In this document: positions 24,401 to 33,670 of the stretch, in pieces
Numbering within the stretch: the stretch's first letter is position 1
Layout: each line of letters begins with the position of its first letter
From: Actinotalea soli
GTDB lineage: Bacteria > Actinomycetota > Actinomycetes > Actinomycetales > Cellulomonadaceae
Direction: 5' to 3'
DNA: 64,000 nt
NCBI RefSeq assembly: GCF_017565425.1
Contig: NZ_JAGEMK010000005.1
Coordinates: 124,001-188,000, forward strand
Program-made: the position numbers and the translations under genes
The notes under the pieces: generated by a model
Seen by the model: only the letters and a program-made list of their open reading frames with translations
Told to the model about the DNA's origin: nothing
The model's database searches: none

Positions 24401-25213
24401 TCAGATCTTGGCGACCTGGTTGAAGGACAGCTCGACCGGGGTCTCCCGGCCGAAGATCGAGACGAGCACCTTGAGCTTCTGCTGCTCGGCGTTGATCTCG
24501 GAGATCGTCGCCGGCAGCGTGTCGAAGGGCCCGTCGGTCACGGTGACGGACTCGCCGACCGTGAAGTCGACGGTGATCTGCGGGGCCGAGCTGCCCGTCG
24601 GGGCGGACTTCTCCGTCGCCGGGGCGAGGGTCGGCGCGAGCATCGAGAAGACCTCGTCGAGGGTCAGCGGCGGGGGCTGGTGGCTGTTGCCGACGAAGCC
24701 GGTGACCCCCGGGGTGTGCCGGACGGCGCCCCAGGACTCGTCGGTCAGGTCCATGCGCACGAGCACGTAGCCGGGGATCCGCACCCGGCGCACGACCTTG
24801 CGCTGGGCGTTCTTGATCTCCGTGACCTCCTCCATGGGGACCTCCACCTGGTGGATGTAGTCCTCCATGTTGAGGCTCTGCGTGCGGTTCTCGAGGTTGG
24901 CCTTGACCCGGTTCTCGTAGCCCGCGTAGGAGTTGATGACGTACCAGTCACCGGGCTGACGCCGCAGCTCGGCCTTGAAGGCCGCGACCGGGTCCTCCTC
25001 CTCCTCGTCGTCCTCGTCCAGGACGGGGGCGACGTCGGGCTCGTCGTCGGTCACCGGGATCTGCAGCTCGTCGACCTCGGCGCCCTCGGGCTCCGTGGAC
25101 TCCTCGTCGACGAGGACCTCGTCCGTGCCGTCGGCCTCGACCGGTGCGTCGACGACGGCCTCCGGGGCCTGCGTCTCGTCCTGCTCGGTCGGGTCCAGGG
25201 GCTCCTGCGACAC
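24401..25213 (-). CDS. nusG: Transcription elongation and termination factor NusG
   Basis: NusG binds RNA polymerase and links it to Rho or ribosomal S10. It starts at GTG ([20 protein letters not shown]) and is 270 residues. Residues 1 to about 75 are a highly acidic extension ending [10 protein letters not shown]. The NGN domain follows ([20 protein letters not shown]), then a poorly conserved Ala/Ser/Pro linker ([18 protein letters not shown]), then the KOW domain with [14 protein letters not shown] near the C-terminus. Acidic N-termini are usual in actinomycete NusG. Confidence 0.96.
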   Translation of the reverse strand: MSQEPLDPTEQDETQAPEAVVDAPVEADGTDEVLVDEESTEPEGAEVDELQIPVTDDEPDVAPVLDEDDEEEEDPVAAFKAELRRQPGDWYVINSYAGYENRVKANLENRTQSLNMEDYIHQVEVPMEEVTEIKNAQRKVVRRVRIPGYVLVRMDLTDESWGAVRHTPGVTGFVGNSHQPPPLTLDEVFSMLAPTLAPATEKSAPTGSSAPQITVDFTVGESVTVTDGPFDTLPATISEINAEQQKLKVLVSIFGRETPVELSFNQVAKI

Positions 25214-25270
25214 GGGGTGAACCTGCTTTCTGCTGAGGGTGATGCTCGGACGGGCCGGGATCGGGCGGCG

Positions 25271-25546
25271 CTAGCCGCCGAAGATCCAGCCGGTGGCCAG
25301 GCCGATGCCCAGGTCGATGACGGTCACGAAGGCCATCACCACGGCGACGAACACCAGCACCACCGTGGTGTAGGTGATGAGCTCGGACCGGGTCGGGCGG
25401 ACGACCTTCTTGAGCTCGGCGAAGACCTGGCGGACGAAGAGGGCGATGCGTCCGAAGATGCCGCGGCGGCTGGTCCGGTCACCCGGGCGCGAGCCGTCAC
25501 CGGCGCCCTCGGCACCTGCGGCGGCCGCTCCTGCGGATTCGCTCAC
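25271..25546 (-). CDS. secE: Preprotein translocase subunit SecE
   Basis: SecE clamps SecY in the general secretion channel. It starts at GTG ([20 protein letters not shown]), 91 residues. A polar N-terminal tail is followed by an amphipathic helix ([20 protein letters not shown]) and one transmembrane helix (about residues 60-85), the single-helix form used by most non-enteric bacteria. It is followed by nusG. Confidence 0.95.
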   Translation of the reverse strand: MSESAGAAAAGAEGAGDGSRPGDRTSRRGIFGRIALFVRQVFAELKKVVRPTRSELITYTTVVLVFVAVVMAFVTVIDLGIGLATGWIFGG

Positions 25547-25637
25547 GCTTCGTCCCTACCTACGTCTCGCGGTACCTGCTCGGTCCCTGCTGCGCCCGCT
25601 CGTGCGGGCCGTCCCGGCCGGGGACCGGCCGTTCACG

Positions 25638-25710
25638 CAGGGCAGGCGGGACTCGAACCCACAACCGCCGGTTTTGGAGACCGGTGCGCTACCAATTGCG
25701 CCACTGCCCT
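25638..25710 (-). tRNA. tRNA-Trp (CCA anticodon)
   Basis: A 73-base cloverleaf: acceptor AGGGCAG paired with CTGCCCT, D arm GCGCAATTGGTAGCGC, anticodon arm CCGGTCTCCAAAACCGG giving anticodon CCA, T arm with GGTTCGAGTCC. The 3' CCA is not encoded. It lies 91 bases upstream of secE, as in many actinomycetes. Confidence 0.96.
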
Positions 25711-25779
25711 TCGGTGCACCGACGCCCACGACCGAGGCGGGCACGCCGCATCATGGTGGACGTCAACCACCAGCGGTCG

Positions 25780-25808
25780 AGTGTACGTGGTCCTGGGCGA
25801 TGGGTCGA
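25780..25808 (-). promoter_or_regulatory. Candidate promoter of the tRNA-Trp, secE, nusG unit
   Basis: Minus strand TACACT (25780-25785) is an excellent -10. The -35 17 bases upstream (TCGACC, 25803-25808) is weak. Transcription would start about 60 bases before tRNA-Trp. A TTGACG at 25759-25764 has no good partner. Confidence 0.45.
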
Positions 25809-25903
25809 ACCGCCCGCCGCGCTGCGGTGCCAGGCGCCTGCCCACGGCTCCCCCCGCGACGGCCGGCCCGCGCACCCTCAGGCACCTCTGCCAGTATGGA
25901 CGG

Positions 25904-27124
25904 GTGAGCCAGACACCTTCCGCCGCCCCCAGGATCTCCCGCCGCGTCGGCGCCATCGCCGAGTCCGCGACCCTCGCCGTCGACGCCAAGGCCAAGGCGC
26001 TCAAGGCCGCCGGCCGGCCCGTCATCGGCTTCGGCGCAGGTGAACCCGACTTCCCGACCCCGCAGTACGTCGTCGACGCCGCCGTCGCCGCCTGCTCGGT
26101 GCCCGCCAACCACCGCTACACCCCCGCCGCTGGCCTGCCCGACCTGCGCGAGGCCATCGCGGCCAAGACCCTGCGCGACTCGGGGTACGAGGTCGCCGCC
26201 AACCAGGTCCTCGTGACCAACGGAGGCAAGCAGGCGGTCTACCAGGCCTTCGCGACCGTCGTCGACCCCGGCGACGACGTGCTGCTCCCGGCGCCGTACT
26301 GGACCACCTACCCCGAGGCGATCCGGCTGGCCGGGGGCAACCCGGTCGAGGTCTTCGCCGGGGCGGACCAGGGCTACCTCGTGACGGTCGAGCAGCTCGA
26401 GGCCGCCCGGACCGAGCGGACCAAGGCACTGCTCTTCTGCTCGCCGTCGAACCCGACCGGGGCCGTGTACAGCCCCGAGCAGACCGAGGCGATCGGGCGA
26501 TGGGCCCTCGAGCACGGCATCTGGGTCATCACCGACGAGATCTACGAGCACCTCGTCTACGACGACACGACCTTCACCCCGATCGTGCGCGCAGTTCCCG
26601 AGCTCGCCGACACGAGCATCGTCCTCAACGGCGTGGCCAAGACCTACGCCATGACCGGCTGGCGGGTCGGCTGGATGATCTCGCCGGTCGACGTGACCAA
26701 GGCGGCGACCAACCTGCAGTCGCACCTGAGCTCGAACGTCGCGAACGTGTCCCAGCGGGCAGCGGTCGCAGCCCTCACCGGGGACCTCACCGCGGTCCAG
26801 GAGATGCGCACCGCCTTCGACCGGCGCCGGCGCACCATGGTCGAGATGCTCTCCGCGATCGACGGCGTGCACTGCCCGACGCCGCAGGGCGCCTTCTACG
26901 CCTACCCGAGCGTCGAGGGACTCCTCGGGCGGACGATCCGTGGCGTCACCCCGACCACCTCGGCCGAGCTCGCCGCCCTCGTCCTCGAGGAGGCCGAGGT
27001 CGCTGTCGTCCCCGGGGAGGCCTTCGGCCCGAGCGGGTACCTGCGCCTGTCCTACGCCCTGGGCGACGAGGACCTGGCCGAGGGCGTCGGTCGCCTGCAG
27101 ACCCTGCTGGGCGAGGCCCGCTGA
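25904..27124 (+). CDS. aspC: Pyridoxal-phosphate aminotransferase, aspartate aminotransferase type
   Basis: A fold-type I aminotransferase that probably interconverts aspartate and 2-oxoglutarate with oxaloacetate and glutamate in the cytosol. The 406 residues show [10 protein letters not shown] near residue 45, [11 protein letters not shown] around 180-190, and the cofactor lysine K246 in [16 protein letters not shown]. The GTG start is chosen because a -10-like CAGTAT ends 6 bases before it, suggesting a leaderless message; frames running back into nusG are spurious. Its location divergent to tRNA-Trp and secE is common in actinomycetes. Exact amino-acid specificity cannot be read from the sequence. 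Confidence 0.9.
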   Translation: MSQTPSAAPRISRRVGAIAESATLAVDAKAKALKAAGRPVIGFGAGEPDFPTPQYVVDAAVAACSVPANHRYTPAAGLPDLREAIAAKTLRDSGYEVAANQVLVTNGGKQAVYQAFATVVDPGDDVLLPAPYWTTYPEAIRLAGGNPVEVFAGADQGYLVTVEQLEAARTERTKALLFCSPSNPTGAVYSPEQTEAIGRWALEHGIWVITDEIYEHLVYDDTTFTPIVRAVPELADTSIVLNGVAKTYAMTGWRVGWMISPVDVTKAATNLQSHLSSNVANVSQRAAVAALTGDLTAVQEMRTAFDRRRRTMVEMLSAIDGVHCPTPQGAFYAYPSVEGLLGRTIRGVTPTTSAELAALVLEEAEVAVVPGEAFGPSGYLRLSYALGDEDLAEGVGRLQTLLGEAR

Positions 27125-27127
27125 CCC

Positions 27128-27157
27128 CCTGGGGTCCACCGATCGGTGGACCCCAGG
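27128..27157 (+). terminator. Hairpin terminator of aspC
   Basis: A perfect 13-base-pair stem (27128-27140 with 27145-27157) and GATC loop immediately after the aspC stop codon. Confidence 0.8.
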
Positions 27158-27209
27158 ACCGGTCGTCCGAGGGCTCCCGCCGGGGGGCCGCCTGGGCCAG
27201 GCTGGAGCC

Positions 27210-28088
27210 ATGAGCCCCACGACCGCGGTCCACGTCCGCGACCTGCACAAGCGCTACGGCCCCAAGCGCGCCGTCGACGGCCTCGAGCTGAGCGTCGAGC
27301 ACGGCGAGATCTTCTCCGTCCTGGGCCCCAACGGCGCCGGGAAGACCACGACCGTGGAGATCCTCGAGGGCTACCGCCACCGGGACCGCGGCGAGGTCTC
27401 GGTGCTCGGCACCGACCCCCAGCGCGGGGACCGCCGGTGGCGCAGCCGCCTCGGCATCGTCCTGCAGTCGGCGGACGACCAGGCCGAGCTCACGGTCGCC
27501 GAGCTCGTGCGGCACTTCGCCACCTTCTACCCCGAGCCACGGGACCCCGAGGAGCTCGTCGCGGCGGTCGGGCTGACCGAGAAGGCGGGCACCCGCGTCC
27601 GCCAGCTCTCGGGCGGGCAGCGTCGCCGCCTCGACGTCGCCCTCGGCATCGTCGGTCGGCCCGAGCTGCTCTTCCTCGACGAGCCCACCACCGGGTTCGA
27701 CCCCGAGGCACGGCGGTCCTTCTGGGACCTGCTGCGCTCGCTGCGGGACGAGGGGACCACGATCCTGCTGACCACCCACTACCTCGACGAGGCCGAGCAG
27801 CTGGCCGACCGGTGCGCCGTGGTGCGAGACGGGCGGGTCGTGGCCCTCGACACCCCGGCCGCCCTGGGGGGCCGGGCGGCGCGGCAGGTGATGGTCCGCT
27901 GGGTCGAGGACGGCGCCGCCCGCAGCACCACCACCGCGGAGCCGACCGCCCTCGTCACCGCACTCACCGCACGGCTCGGGCCGGGCGAGATCCCCGGGCT
28001 CGAGGTCCTCCGGCCCACCCTCGAGGACGTCTACCTCAGCCTCATCGGGAAGGCCTCCGACCACCACCTCGAGGAGGTCCCGGCATGA
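27210..28088 (+). CDS. ABC exporter ATP-binding protein
   Basis: The ATPase of an ABC-2 (DrrA/CcmA-like) exporter. The 292 residues start MSPTTAVHVRDLHKRYGPKR and show Walker A GPNGAGKTTT, signature LSGGQRRRLDVAL, Walker B ELLFLDEPTTGFDP and the H-loop LLTTHYLDEAEQLADR. The C-terminal 80 residues are a variable dimer or regulatory region. It overlaps its permease by ATGA, and the pair is followed directly by a two-component system. Such exporters often handle antibiotics, lipids or peptides; the substrate is not predictable here. Confidence 0.92.
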   Translation: MSPTTAVHVRDLHKRYGPKRAVDGLELSVEHGEIFSVLGPNGAGKTTTVEILEGYRHRDRGEVSVLGTDPQRGDRRWRSRLGIVLQSADDQAELTVAELVRHFATFYPEPRDPEELVAAVGLTEKAGTRVRQLSGGQRRRLDVALGIVGRPELLFLDEPTTGFDPEARRSFWDLLRSLRDEGTTILLTTHYLDEAEQLADRCAVVRDGRVVALDTPAALGGRAARQVMVRWVEDGAARSTTTAEPTALVTALTARLGPGEIPGLEVLRPTLEDVYLSLIGKASDHHLEEVPA

Positions 28089-29005
28089 GCACCACCACTC
28101 CCCCGCCCGAGCACACCGCTGGGCCCACCGACCGGTCCACCGCTGAGCTCACCACCCGGCCCACCGACCGGCGCGCGAGCGCGGGCACGGGCGCTCTCCC
28201 GAGCCTGGCCCGCGTCTCCTGGGCCCGCACCGTCCTGGAGCTCCGGCAGTTCTTCCGGGAGCGGGACGCGGTCGTCTTCATCTTCGCCTACCCGCTGATC
28301 ATGCTGGCGATCTTCGCGACGGTCTTCGGGCAGGGGGGCGCGACCGTCGGCCCCGAGCCAGGCATCCCCTTCGCGCAGTACTTCCTGCCCGGGATGGTCG
28401 CGACCGGGGTGATGCTCTCGAGCTTCCAGAACCTCGCCCTGTCGATCGCGGTCGAGCGCGACGAGGGCGGGCTCAAGCGGCTGCGCGGCACCCCGATGCC
28501 CCCGGCGGCGTACTTCCTCGGCAAGATGGGCTCGGTGCTGCTCACCAGCGCGATCCAGATGGTGCTCCTCATCGGGCTCGGTTCCCTCGCGTTCGGGATC
28601 GACCTGCCGAGCACCGCCGACCGGTGGCTGACCTTCGCCTGGGTCTTCGTCCTGGGGACGGCAGCCGGTGCGGTGTGCGGCGTGGCGTTCAGCTCGGTGC
28701 CGAGGTCGGGGCGCAGCGCCTCGGCGGTCGTGACGCCGATCGTCCTGGTCCTGCAGTTCATCTCCGGGGTGTTCTTCGTCTTCAACGACCTCCCGACCTG
28801 GATGCAGCGGGTGGCCGAGGTCTTCCCGCTCAAGTGGCTCGCCCAGGGCATGCGCTCGGTCTTCCTCCCCGAGGAGGCCGAGGCCTTCGAGGTCTCAGGC
28901 TCCTGGCAGCACGAGGCGACGGCGGCCGTCCTGGTCGCGTACCTCGTGGTCGGCCTGGTGCTGGGCGTGCGGACCTTCCGCTGGCAGCGGCGCGATGACG
29001 GCTGA
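28085..29005 (+). CDS. ABC-2 type permease
   Basis: Membrane subunit partnering the ATPase just upstream. The 306 residues have a Thr/Pro-rich cytoplasmic N-terminus of about 45 residues, then six hydrophobic segments typical of ABC-2 permeases, with VFIFAYPLIMLAIFATVFGQ as the first. LKRLRGTPMPPAAYFLGKMG is the usual cytoplasmic loop motif of the family. It starts inside the ATPase stop (ATGA) and its own end overlaps the kinase gene by 11 bases. Confidence 0.9.
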   Translation: MSTTTPPPEHTAGPTDRSTAELTTRPTDRRASAGTGALPSLARVSWARTVLELRQFFRERDAVVFIFAYPLIMLAIFATVFGQGGATVGPEPGIPFAQYFLPGMVATGVMLSSFQNLALSIAVERDEGGLKRLRGTPMPPAAYFLGKMGSVLLTSAIQMVLLIGLGSLAFGIDLPSTADRWLTFAWVFVLGTAAGAVCGVAFSSVPRSGRSASAVVTPIVLVLQFISGVFFVFNDLPTWMQRVAEVFPLKWLAQGMRSVFLPEEAEAFEVSGSWQHEATAAVLVAYLVVGLVLGVRTFRWQRRDDG

Positions 29006-30308
29006 GCAGCCCGACGGCGACGCCGTCAAGAGCCTCGACGCGCGGTGGCCGCGGGACGTCGTGTGGTGGGACGTCGCCTTCTACGCGATCGCCGTGCTCA
29101 CAGCCGTGTCGGTAATCGCCCAGCTCGACAGGCTCGGACCCCGGGCGCCGGTCTCCCTCGCCGCGATCGCGGGGCTCGTCCTCGCCTACGCGGTGCTCGG
29201 GCGACGGGCGGCCCGGAGCCGCGACCAGGGCCTGGCCCTCGCCTACCTGCTGACCATGATGGTCCTGGTCTGCACCGCGATCGCCACGACCGCGGGCAGC
29301 AGCCTGCTGCTCTTCATCGGGTTCTCCCAGATCTGGATGCTCATCGAGCGCACCCGCACCGGGGTCGTCCTCGTCGTGCTGCTCGCCGTCGGCGCGACCC
29401 TGGCCATGTCCTTGCCGCACGGGCCGACCCTCGGGAGCCTGGCGCGGGTCGCCGCCGAGATGGCCGTCGTGCTCGTCTTCGCGATCGGCCTGGGCCTGTG
29501 GGTCGCGGTCACGATGCGGCAGGCCGAGCGGTACGCGGTGCTCGTCGACGAGCTGCGGGCCACCCAGGCGGCCCTCGCGGCCTCGCACCACGCGGCCGGG
29601 GTCACGGCCGAGCGCGAGCGGATGGCCCGCGAGATCCACGACACCCTCGCGCAGGGGTTCACCAGCGTCGTCATGCTCTCCCAGACGGCGCGCTCGAACC
29701 TCGAGCACGGGCGCCTCGACCAGGCTCGGGACCGGATGGACCTGGTCGAGCGGACGGCGCGGGACAACCTCGCCGAGGCGCGCGCCCTGGTCGCGGCGTT
29801 CGCGCCGGTCGGGCTCCAGGAGGGCTCCCTCGCCCAGGCCCTCGCCCGGCTCGCCGAGCGCTTCACGCAGGAGACGGGGGTGGTGGTCGAGGTCGTCGTC
29901 CCCGAGCAGCTGCCGCCGCTGGACCGCGAGCGCGAGGTCGTCCTGCTGCGGGCCGCGCAGGAGGCGCTGTCGAACGTGCGGCGCCACGCCGACGCCCACC
30001 GGGTCCGGCTGGTGCTGCGCGAGGGGCCGGGGCAGGCCGGGGCCGGGGGCGCCGTGCCGGGGTGCGCGACCGGGACCGGGGGCGCCCCGGCGCAGGCCCG
30101 GACCGTGCACCTCGAGGTGGTGGACGACGGCCGTGGCTTCGACCCGGTCGCGGCAGGCACCGGCCTGGGGCTGCGCGGCATGCGTGAGAGGGTCACCGCC
30201 GGGGGCGGTGACCTCTCGGTCGAGAGCTCGGTCGGGGACGGCACCCGGGTGCGGGTCTCGCTGCCCCTAGCGGTGAGGGCCGAGGACGAGGAGAGGACGG
30301 TCCCGTGA
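28995..30308 (+). CDS. NarL-family sensor histidine kinase
   Basis: A membrane sensor of the HisKA_3 class. The 437 residues have about five to six transmembrane helices in residues 25-175, a coiled linker, the phosphoacceptor H215 in AREIHDTLAQGF, and a C-terminal ATPase domain with EALSNVRRHA and GRGFDP plus GLGLRGMRERV. An unusual Gly/Ala-rich insertion (about residues 345-365) interrupts the ATPase domain. It overlaps the ABC permease, so it probably senses or controls the exporter's substrate. Confidence 0.93.
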   Translation: MTAEQPDGDAVKSLDARWPRDVVWWDVAFYAIAVLTAVSVIAQLDRLGPRAPVSLAAIAGLVLAYAVLGRRAARSRDQGLALAYLLTMMVLVCTAIATTAGSSLLLFIGFSQIWMLIERTRTGVVLVVLLAVGATLAMSLPHGPTLGSLARVAAEMAVVLVFAIGLGLWVAVTMRQAERYAVLVDELRATQAALAASHHAAGVTAERERMAREIHDTLAQGFTSVVMLSQTARSNLEHGRLDQARDRMDLVERTARDNLAEARALVAAFAPVGLQEGSLAQALARLAERFTQETGVVVEVVVPEQLPPLDREREVVLLRAAQEALSNVRRHADAHRVRLVLREGPGQAGAGGAVPGCATGTGGAPAQARTVHLEVVDDGRGFDPVAAGTGLGLRGMRERVTAGGGDLSVESSVGDGTRVRVSLPLAVRAEDEERTVP

Positions 30309-30928
30309 TCAGGGTGCTGGTCGTGGACGACCACCCGGTGGTGCGCGCCGGGCTCGTGGGGCTGCTGGGCGACGAGCCCGACCTCGCGGTGGTGGGCCAG
30401 GCGGCCGACGGCGGCGCCGCGGTCGAGATGGTCGAGGACCTCACCCCCGACGTCGTCCTCATGGACCTGCGGATGCCCGGGACCGACGGGGCGACGGCCA
30501 CCGGGCAGATCACGCGACGCTGGCCCGCGACCCGGGTCGTGGTGCTCACGACCTTCGAGACGGACACCGACATCCTGCGGGCCGTCGAGGCCGGGGCGAC
30601 CGGGTACCTCCTCAAGGACACCCCGCAGCCCGACCTCGTGGCCGGCATCCGCGCCGCGGCCCGTGGGGACACGGTGCTCGCCCCGTCCGTCGCGAGGCGC
30701 CTGGTGCACCAGGTGAGCCGTCCCGAGGAGCGCCTGACCCCCCGCGAGCTCGAGGTGCTGGCCGCGGTGGCCCGGGGAGGCAGCAATGCGCAGATCGGTG
30801 CTCAGCTGTTCATCACCGAGGCCACCGTCAAGACCCACCTGCTGCGGGTCTTCGCCAAGCTCGGCGTCGACGACCGGACCCGCGCGGTGACCGTGGCCCT
30901 CGAGCGCGGTCTGCTGCCCCCACCCTGA
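30305..30928 (+). CDS. NarL/LuxR-family response regulator
   Basis: The partner regulator of the kinase before it. The 207 residues begin MIRVLVVDDHPVVRAGLVGL with phosphoacceptor D54 (VLMDLRMPG), a conserved Lys in YLLKDTPQ, and a C-terminal LuxR helix-turn-helix (LTPRELEVLAAVARGGSNAQ). The GTG start overlaps the kinase stop (GTGA). The four genes from 27210 form one operon; probable target is the operon itself. Confidence 0.94.
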   Translation: MIRVLVVDDHPVVRAGLVGLLGDEPDLAVVGQAADGGAAVEMVEDLTPDVVLMDLRMPGTDGATATGQITRRWPATRVVVLTTFETDTDILRAVEAGATGYLLKDTPQPDLVAGIRAAARGDTVLAPSVARRLVHQVSRPEERLTPRELEVLAAVARGGSNAQIGAQLFITEATVKTHLLRVFAKLGVDDRTRAVTVALERGLLPPP

Positions 30929-30942
30929 GCCGACGCCCCCGT

Positions 30943-30975
30943 TCTCATCGTCGTCTCATCCGCGACCCGGATACT
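30943..30975 (+). promoter_or_regulatory. Promoter and direct-repeat operator of the OmpR-type system
   Basis: TCTCATC occurs at 30943-30949 and 30954-30960, exactly 11 bases apart, the spacing OmpR/PhoB-family regulators bind. The second repeat starts 16 bases before a -10-like GATACT (30970-30975), which ends 6 bases before the ATG of the kinase, so the message is probably leaderless. This suggests positive autoregulation. Confidence 0.6.
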
Positions 30976-30981
30976 TGGTCC

Positions 30982-32499
30982 ATGCCCGCCCGCCCCGAGG
31001 AGCCCGCGGAGGACGCAGCGCGTCCCGCGGGCCGGCGGCGTCCCCTCCTACGGCGGCGCCCCACCGTCCGGGCCCGCTTCCTCGGCGCCGTCCTGGCGCT
31101 CTCGGCCCTGGGGCTGACGATCGCCGGGGTGACCGCCTACGGGCTCCAGCTCCAACGGGTCGACGCCTTCATCGACGAGTCGCTGACCCGCAACGTCGAG
31201 GAGTTCCGGGCTCTCGCGCAGGACGGCGTGGACCCCGCGACCGGCACCGGGTTCGCCGCGGTCGAGGACCTGCTCTACGTGGCCCTGCAGCGCACCGTGC
31301 CCGCGACCCAGGAGGGGATGCTCGCCGTGGTCGACGGACGCGTCACCAACGTGGCGCCGACCACGGTCCGGCTCAGGCTCGAAGAGGACCCCGAGCTCCT
31401 GGTGGCCGCGATCGCGACACCGCGGGACCAGCCCGTGACCATCCGCTCGATCACGACCTCGACCCGCGAGTACCGCTTCGTCGTCGTGCCGGTGACCGTC
31501 GTGGGCGACGAGAGCGAGGGCGTCCTGCTGCTCGCCTTCGACCGCCAGGCCGAGCACGCCCTGCTCGTCCAGACGTACCGCACCTACGCCTGGGTGTCCC
31601 TCGCGGCCCTCGCGGTGACCGCCGTGGTCGGGTGGGCGATCGCGGGGCGGCTGCTCGCCCCGATCCGGCTGCTGCGACGCACCGCGCAGCAGATCACCGA
31701 CACCGACCTCTCGGCGCGCATCCCGGTGACCGGGGACGACGACCTCTCGGACCTGACCCGCACCGTCAACGCCATGCTCGACAGGCTCGAGGGCAGCTTC
31801 GCCTCGCAGCGTCGGCTCCTCGACGACGCCGGGCACGAGCTGCGCACCCCGCTGACGATCATCCGCGGGCACCTCGAGCTGGTCGACCCGCAGGACCCGA
31901 CCGACATCATCGCCACCCAGGCCCTGGTCGTCGACGAGGTGGACCGGATGCACCGGGTCATCGACGACCTGGTCGTGCTCGCGACCGCGGACCGGCCCGA
32001 CTTCGTGCGACCCGAGAGCGTCGACGTCGGACGGCTGACCGACGAGGTCTTCGACAAGGTGCGCACCCTCGGGGACCACCGCTGGCGGGTCGAGGCCCGG
32101 GCCGACGTCGACGCGGTGCTCGACCCGCAGCGCGTGACCCAGGCCCTGGTCCAGCTGGGGGCGAACGCGGTCAAGTTCGCCCCGGCCGGGACCACGGTGC
32201 GGCTGGGCTCCCAGGTGGTCGCCGACCGCCTGGTCCTGACGGTCACCGACGAGGGCCCGGGCATCCCCGAGGAGCACGCGGAGCGGGTCTTCGAACGCTT
32301 CGCCCGCGGACGGGTGGGCCGAGGCGTCGAGGGCTCAGGGCTCGGGCTGTCGATCGTCCGCGCGATCGCCGAGGCCCACGGCGGGACCGCGACCGTGGAC
32401 CCCCGCCACTCTCCCGGGGCCCGCCTCGTGATCGACCTGCCGTGGGAGCACGACCTGACCCTTCCCCTGGACCCCGACCTGACGGAGGAGCACCGATGA
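30982..32499 (+). CDS. Sensor histidine kinase, HAMP and HisKA type
   Basis: A two-helix membrane sensor. The 505 residues contain transmembrane helix 1 at about 32-55, an extracytoplasmic domain of about 145 residues, helix 2 at about 202-224, a HAMP domain, the phosphoacceptor H285 in DDAGHELRTPL, and the ATPase domain with QLGANAVKFAP, DEGPGIPEEHAERVF and GSGLGLSIVRAIAEAHGG. It overlaps its regulator by ATGA. The signal is unknown; neighbouring secreted proteins suggest an envelope cue. Confidence 0.94.
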   Translation: MPARPEEPAEDAARPAGRRRPLLRRRPTVRARFLGAVLALSALGLTIAGVTAYGLQLQRVDAFIDESLTRNVEEFRALAQDGVDPATGTGFAAVEDLLYVALQRTVPATQEGMLAVVDGRVTNVAPTTVRLRLEEDPELLVAAIATPRDQPVTIRSITTSTREYRFVVVPVTVVGDESEGVLLLAFDRQAEHALLVQTYRTYAWVSLAALAVTAVVGWAIAGRLLAPIRLLRRTAQQITDTDLSARIPVTGDDDLSDLTRTVNAMLDRLEGSFASQRRLLDDAGHELRTPLTIIRGHLELVDPQDPTDIIATQALVVDEVDRMHRVIDDLVVLATADRPDFVRPESVDVGRLTDEVFDKVRTLGDHRWRVEARADVDAVLDPQRVTQALVQLGANAVKFAPAGTTVRLGSQVVADRLVLTVTDEGPGIPEEHAERVFERFARGRVGRGVEGSGLGLSIVRAIAEAHGGTATVDPRHSPGARLVIDLPWEHDLTLPLDPDLTEEHR

Positions 32500-33173
32500 G
32501 CCAGATCCTCATCGCCGAGGACGAGGAGCGCATCGCCTCGTTCATCGCGAAGGGCCTGCGGTCCGCGGGGTACACCCCCGTGGTCGTCGGCACCGGTCGC
32601 GAGGCCTACGACCTCGCCCAGAGCGGTGAGGTCGACCTGCTCGTGCTCGACCTGGGTCTGCCCGACCAGGACGGCTTCACGGTGCTGCGCCGGCTGCGGG
32701 AGGCGCGCAACAGCCTGCCGGTGATCATCCTCACGGCCCGCGGCTCGGTCGACGACACCGTGGCCGGCCTCGAGGGTGGGGCCGACGACTACATGGCCAA
32801 GCCCTTCCGCTTCGAGGAGCTCCTGGCCCGGGTCCGGCTGCGGCTGAGGTCCGAGGCCACCGGGGAGTCCACGGTGCTGGGCAGCGGGAGCGTGACGCTG
32901 GACCTGCGCACGCGGCGGGCCCGGGTGGACGGGTCGGAGGTCGACCTCTCGGCCCGCGAGTTCGCCCTCGCCGAGGCCTTCCTGCGCAACCCTGGGCAGG
33001 TGCTCAGCCGGGAGCAGCTGCTCTCCCGGGTGTGGGGCTACGACTTCGACCCCGGCTCGAACGTGGTCGACGTCTACGTGCGGTACCTGCGCAAGAAGCT
33101 CGGTGCCGAGCGCATCGAGACGGTCCGCGGCATGGGGTACCGGCTCGCGGAGGGCGGTCGCCCCGAGGTGTGA
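32496..33173 (+). CDS. OmpR-family response regulator
   Basis: Partner of the upstream kinase. The 225 residues show phosphoacceptor D52 in LLVLDLGLPDQDG, the Lys of YMAKPF, and a winged-helix domain with LSAREFALAEAFLRNPGQVL and VWGYDFDPGSNVVDVYVRYL. OmpR-type regulators bind tandem direct repeats about 11 bases apart; such repeats occur before this operon and before genes at 34138, 35584 and 35673. Confidence 0.94.
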   Translation: MSQILIAEDEERIASFIAKGLRSAGYTPVVVGTGREAYDLAQSGEVDLLVLDLGLPDQDGFTVLRRLREARNSLPVIILTARGSVDDTVAGLEGGADDYMAKPFRFEELLARVRLRLRSEATGESTVLGSGSVTLDLRTRRARVDGSEVDLSAREFALAEAFLRNPGQVLSREQLLSRVWGYDFDPGSNVVDVYVRYLRKKLGAERIETVRGMGYRLAEGGRPEV

Positions 33174-33184
33174 GCCGGCGGTGG

Positions 33185-33550
33185 TCAGTCGGCGGACTCT
33201 GCCGACGGGGGGCTGTCCGGGGAGTCGACGCTCGCCGGGGACGGGGGCGTCACCGGGGACGGGGGGGTGACCGGGGACGGCGGTGTCACCGGTGTGGGGG
33301 CGCTCGCGGTCGGCGTGGGGGCGGTCAGCGCCGTGATCGCGCTGCCCGGGGTGAGGTCGGTCGGCGAGACCGACGGTGCGGGAGTCGCGGTCGAGGTGGG
33401 CGACGGCGAGGTGGTCGTCCCGGTGGTCACGGCGTCACCGATCTCGGCGTCGTCGGGGCCTGCGAAGGGACCAGCCCCCAGGGCGGCTGTCGCGCCGAGG
33501 CCGAGGGCGCCGAAGGCTCCTGAGACGACGGCGACGGTGCGCTTGTTCAT
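33185..33550 (-). CDS. Secreted Pro/Ser/Thr-rich small protein, paralogue 1
   Basis: A 121-residue protein with an N-terminal signal-like segment (MNKRTVAVVSGAFGALGLGA) and AALGAGPFAG, followed by a low-complexity tail of TPSPxxx and repeated VTPPSP units ending DSPPSAESAD. It has a strong AGGAGG binding site. The layout matches the protein encoded at 33671-34138, so the two are paralogues. I do not know the function; an extracytoplasmic cell-wall-spanning or signalling role is an inference. It converges with the OmpR regulator, 11 bases away. Confidence 0.7.
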   Translation of the reverse strand: MNKRTVAVVSGAFGALGLGATAALGAGPFAGPDDAEIGDAVTTGTTTSPSPTSTATPAPSVSPTDLTPGSAITALTAPTPTASAPTPVTPPSPVTPPSPVTPPSPASVDSPDSPPSAESAD

Positions 33551-33619
33551 GGTGCCTCCTGGTTCGCGGATGGTGCGGTGACGCGGGTGGTGCGGGGGAT
33601 GTCGAGGTGGTGAGGGCCG

Positions 33620-33650
33620 GGGGCGGGGACGCGGGGGATGCCCCCGCCCC
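33620..33650 (-). terminator. Hairpin between the two secreted-protein genes
   Basis: A 9-base-pair stem (33620-33628 with 33642-33650) with an inner GGGGG/CCCCC pairing lies 21 bases past the stop of the upstream gene on the minus strand. It may be a partial terminator. Confidence 0.5.
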
Positions 33651-33670
33651 AGGCTCTGCGGTCCGGTGAG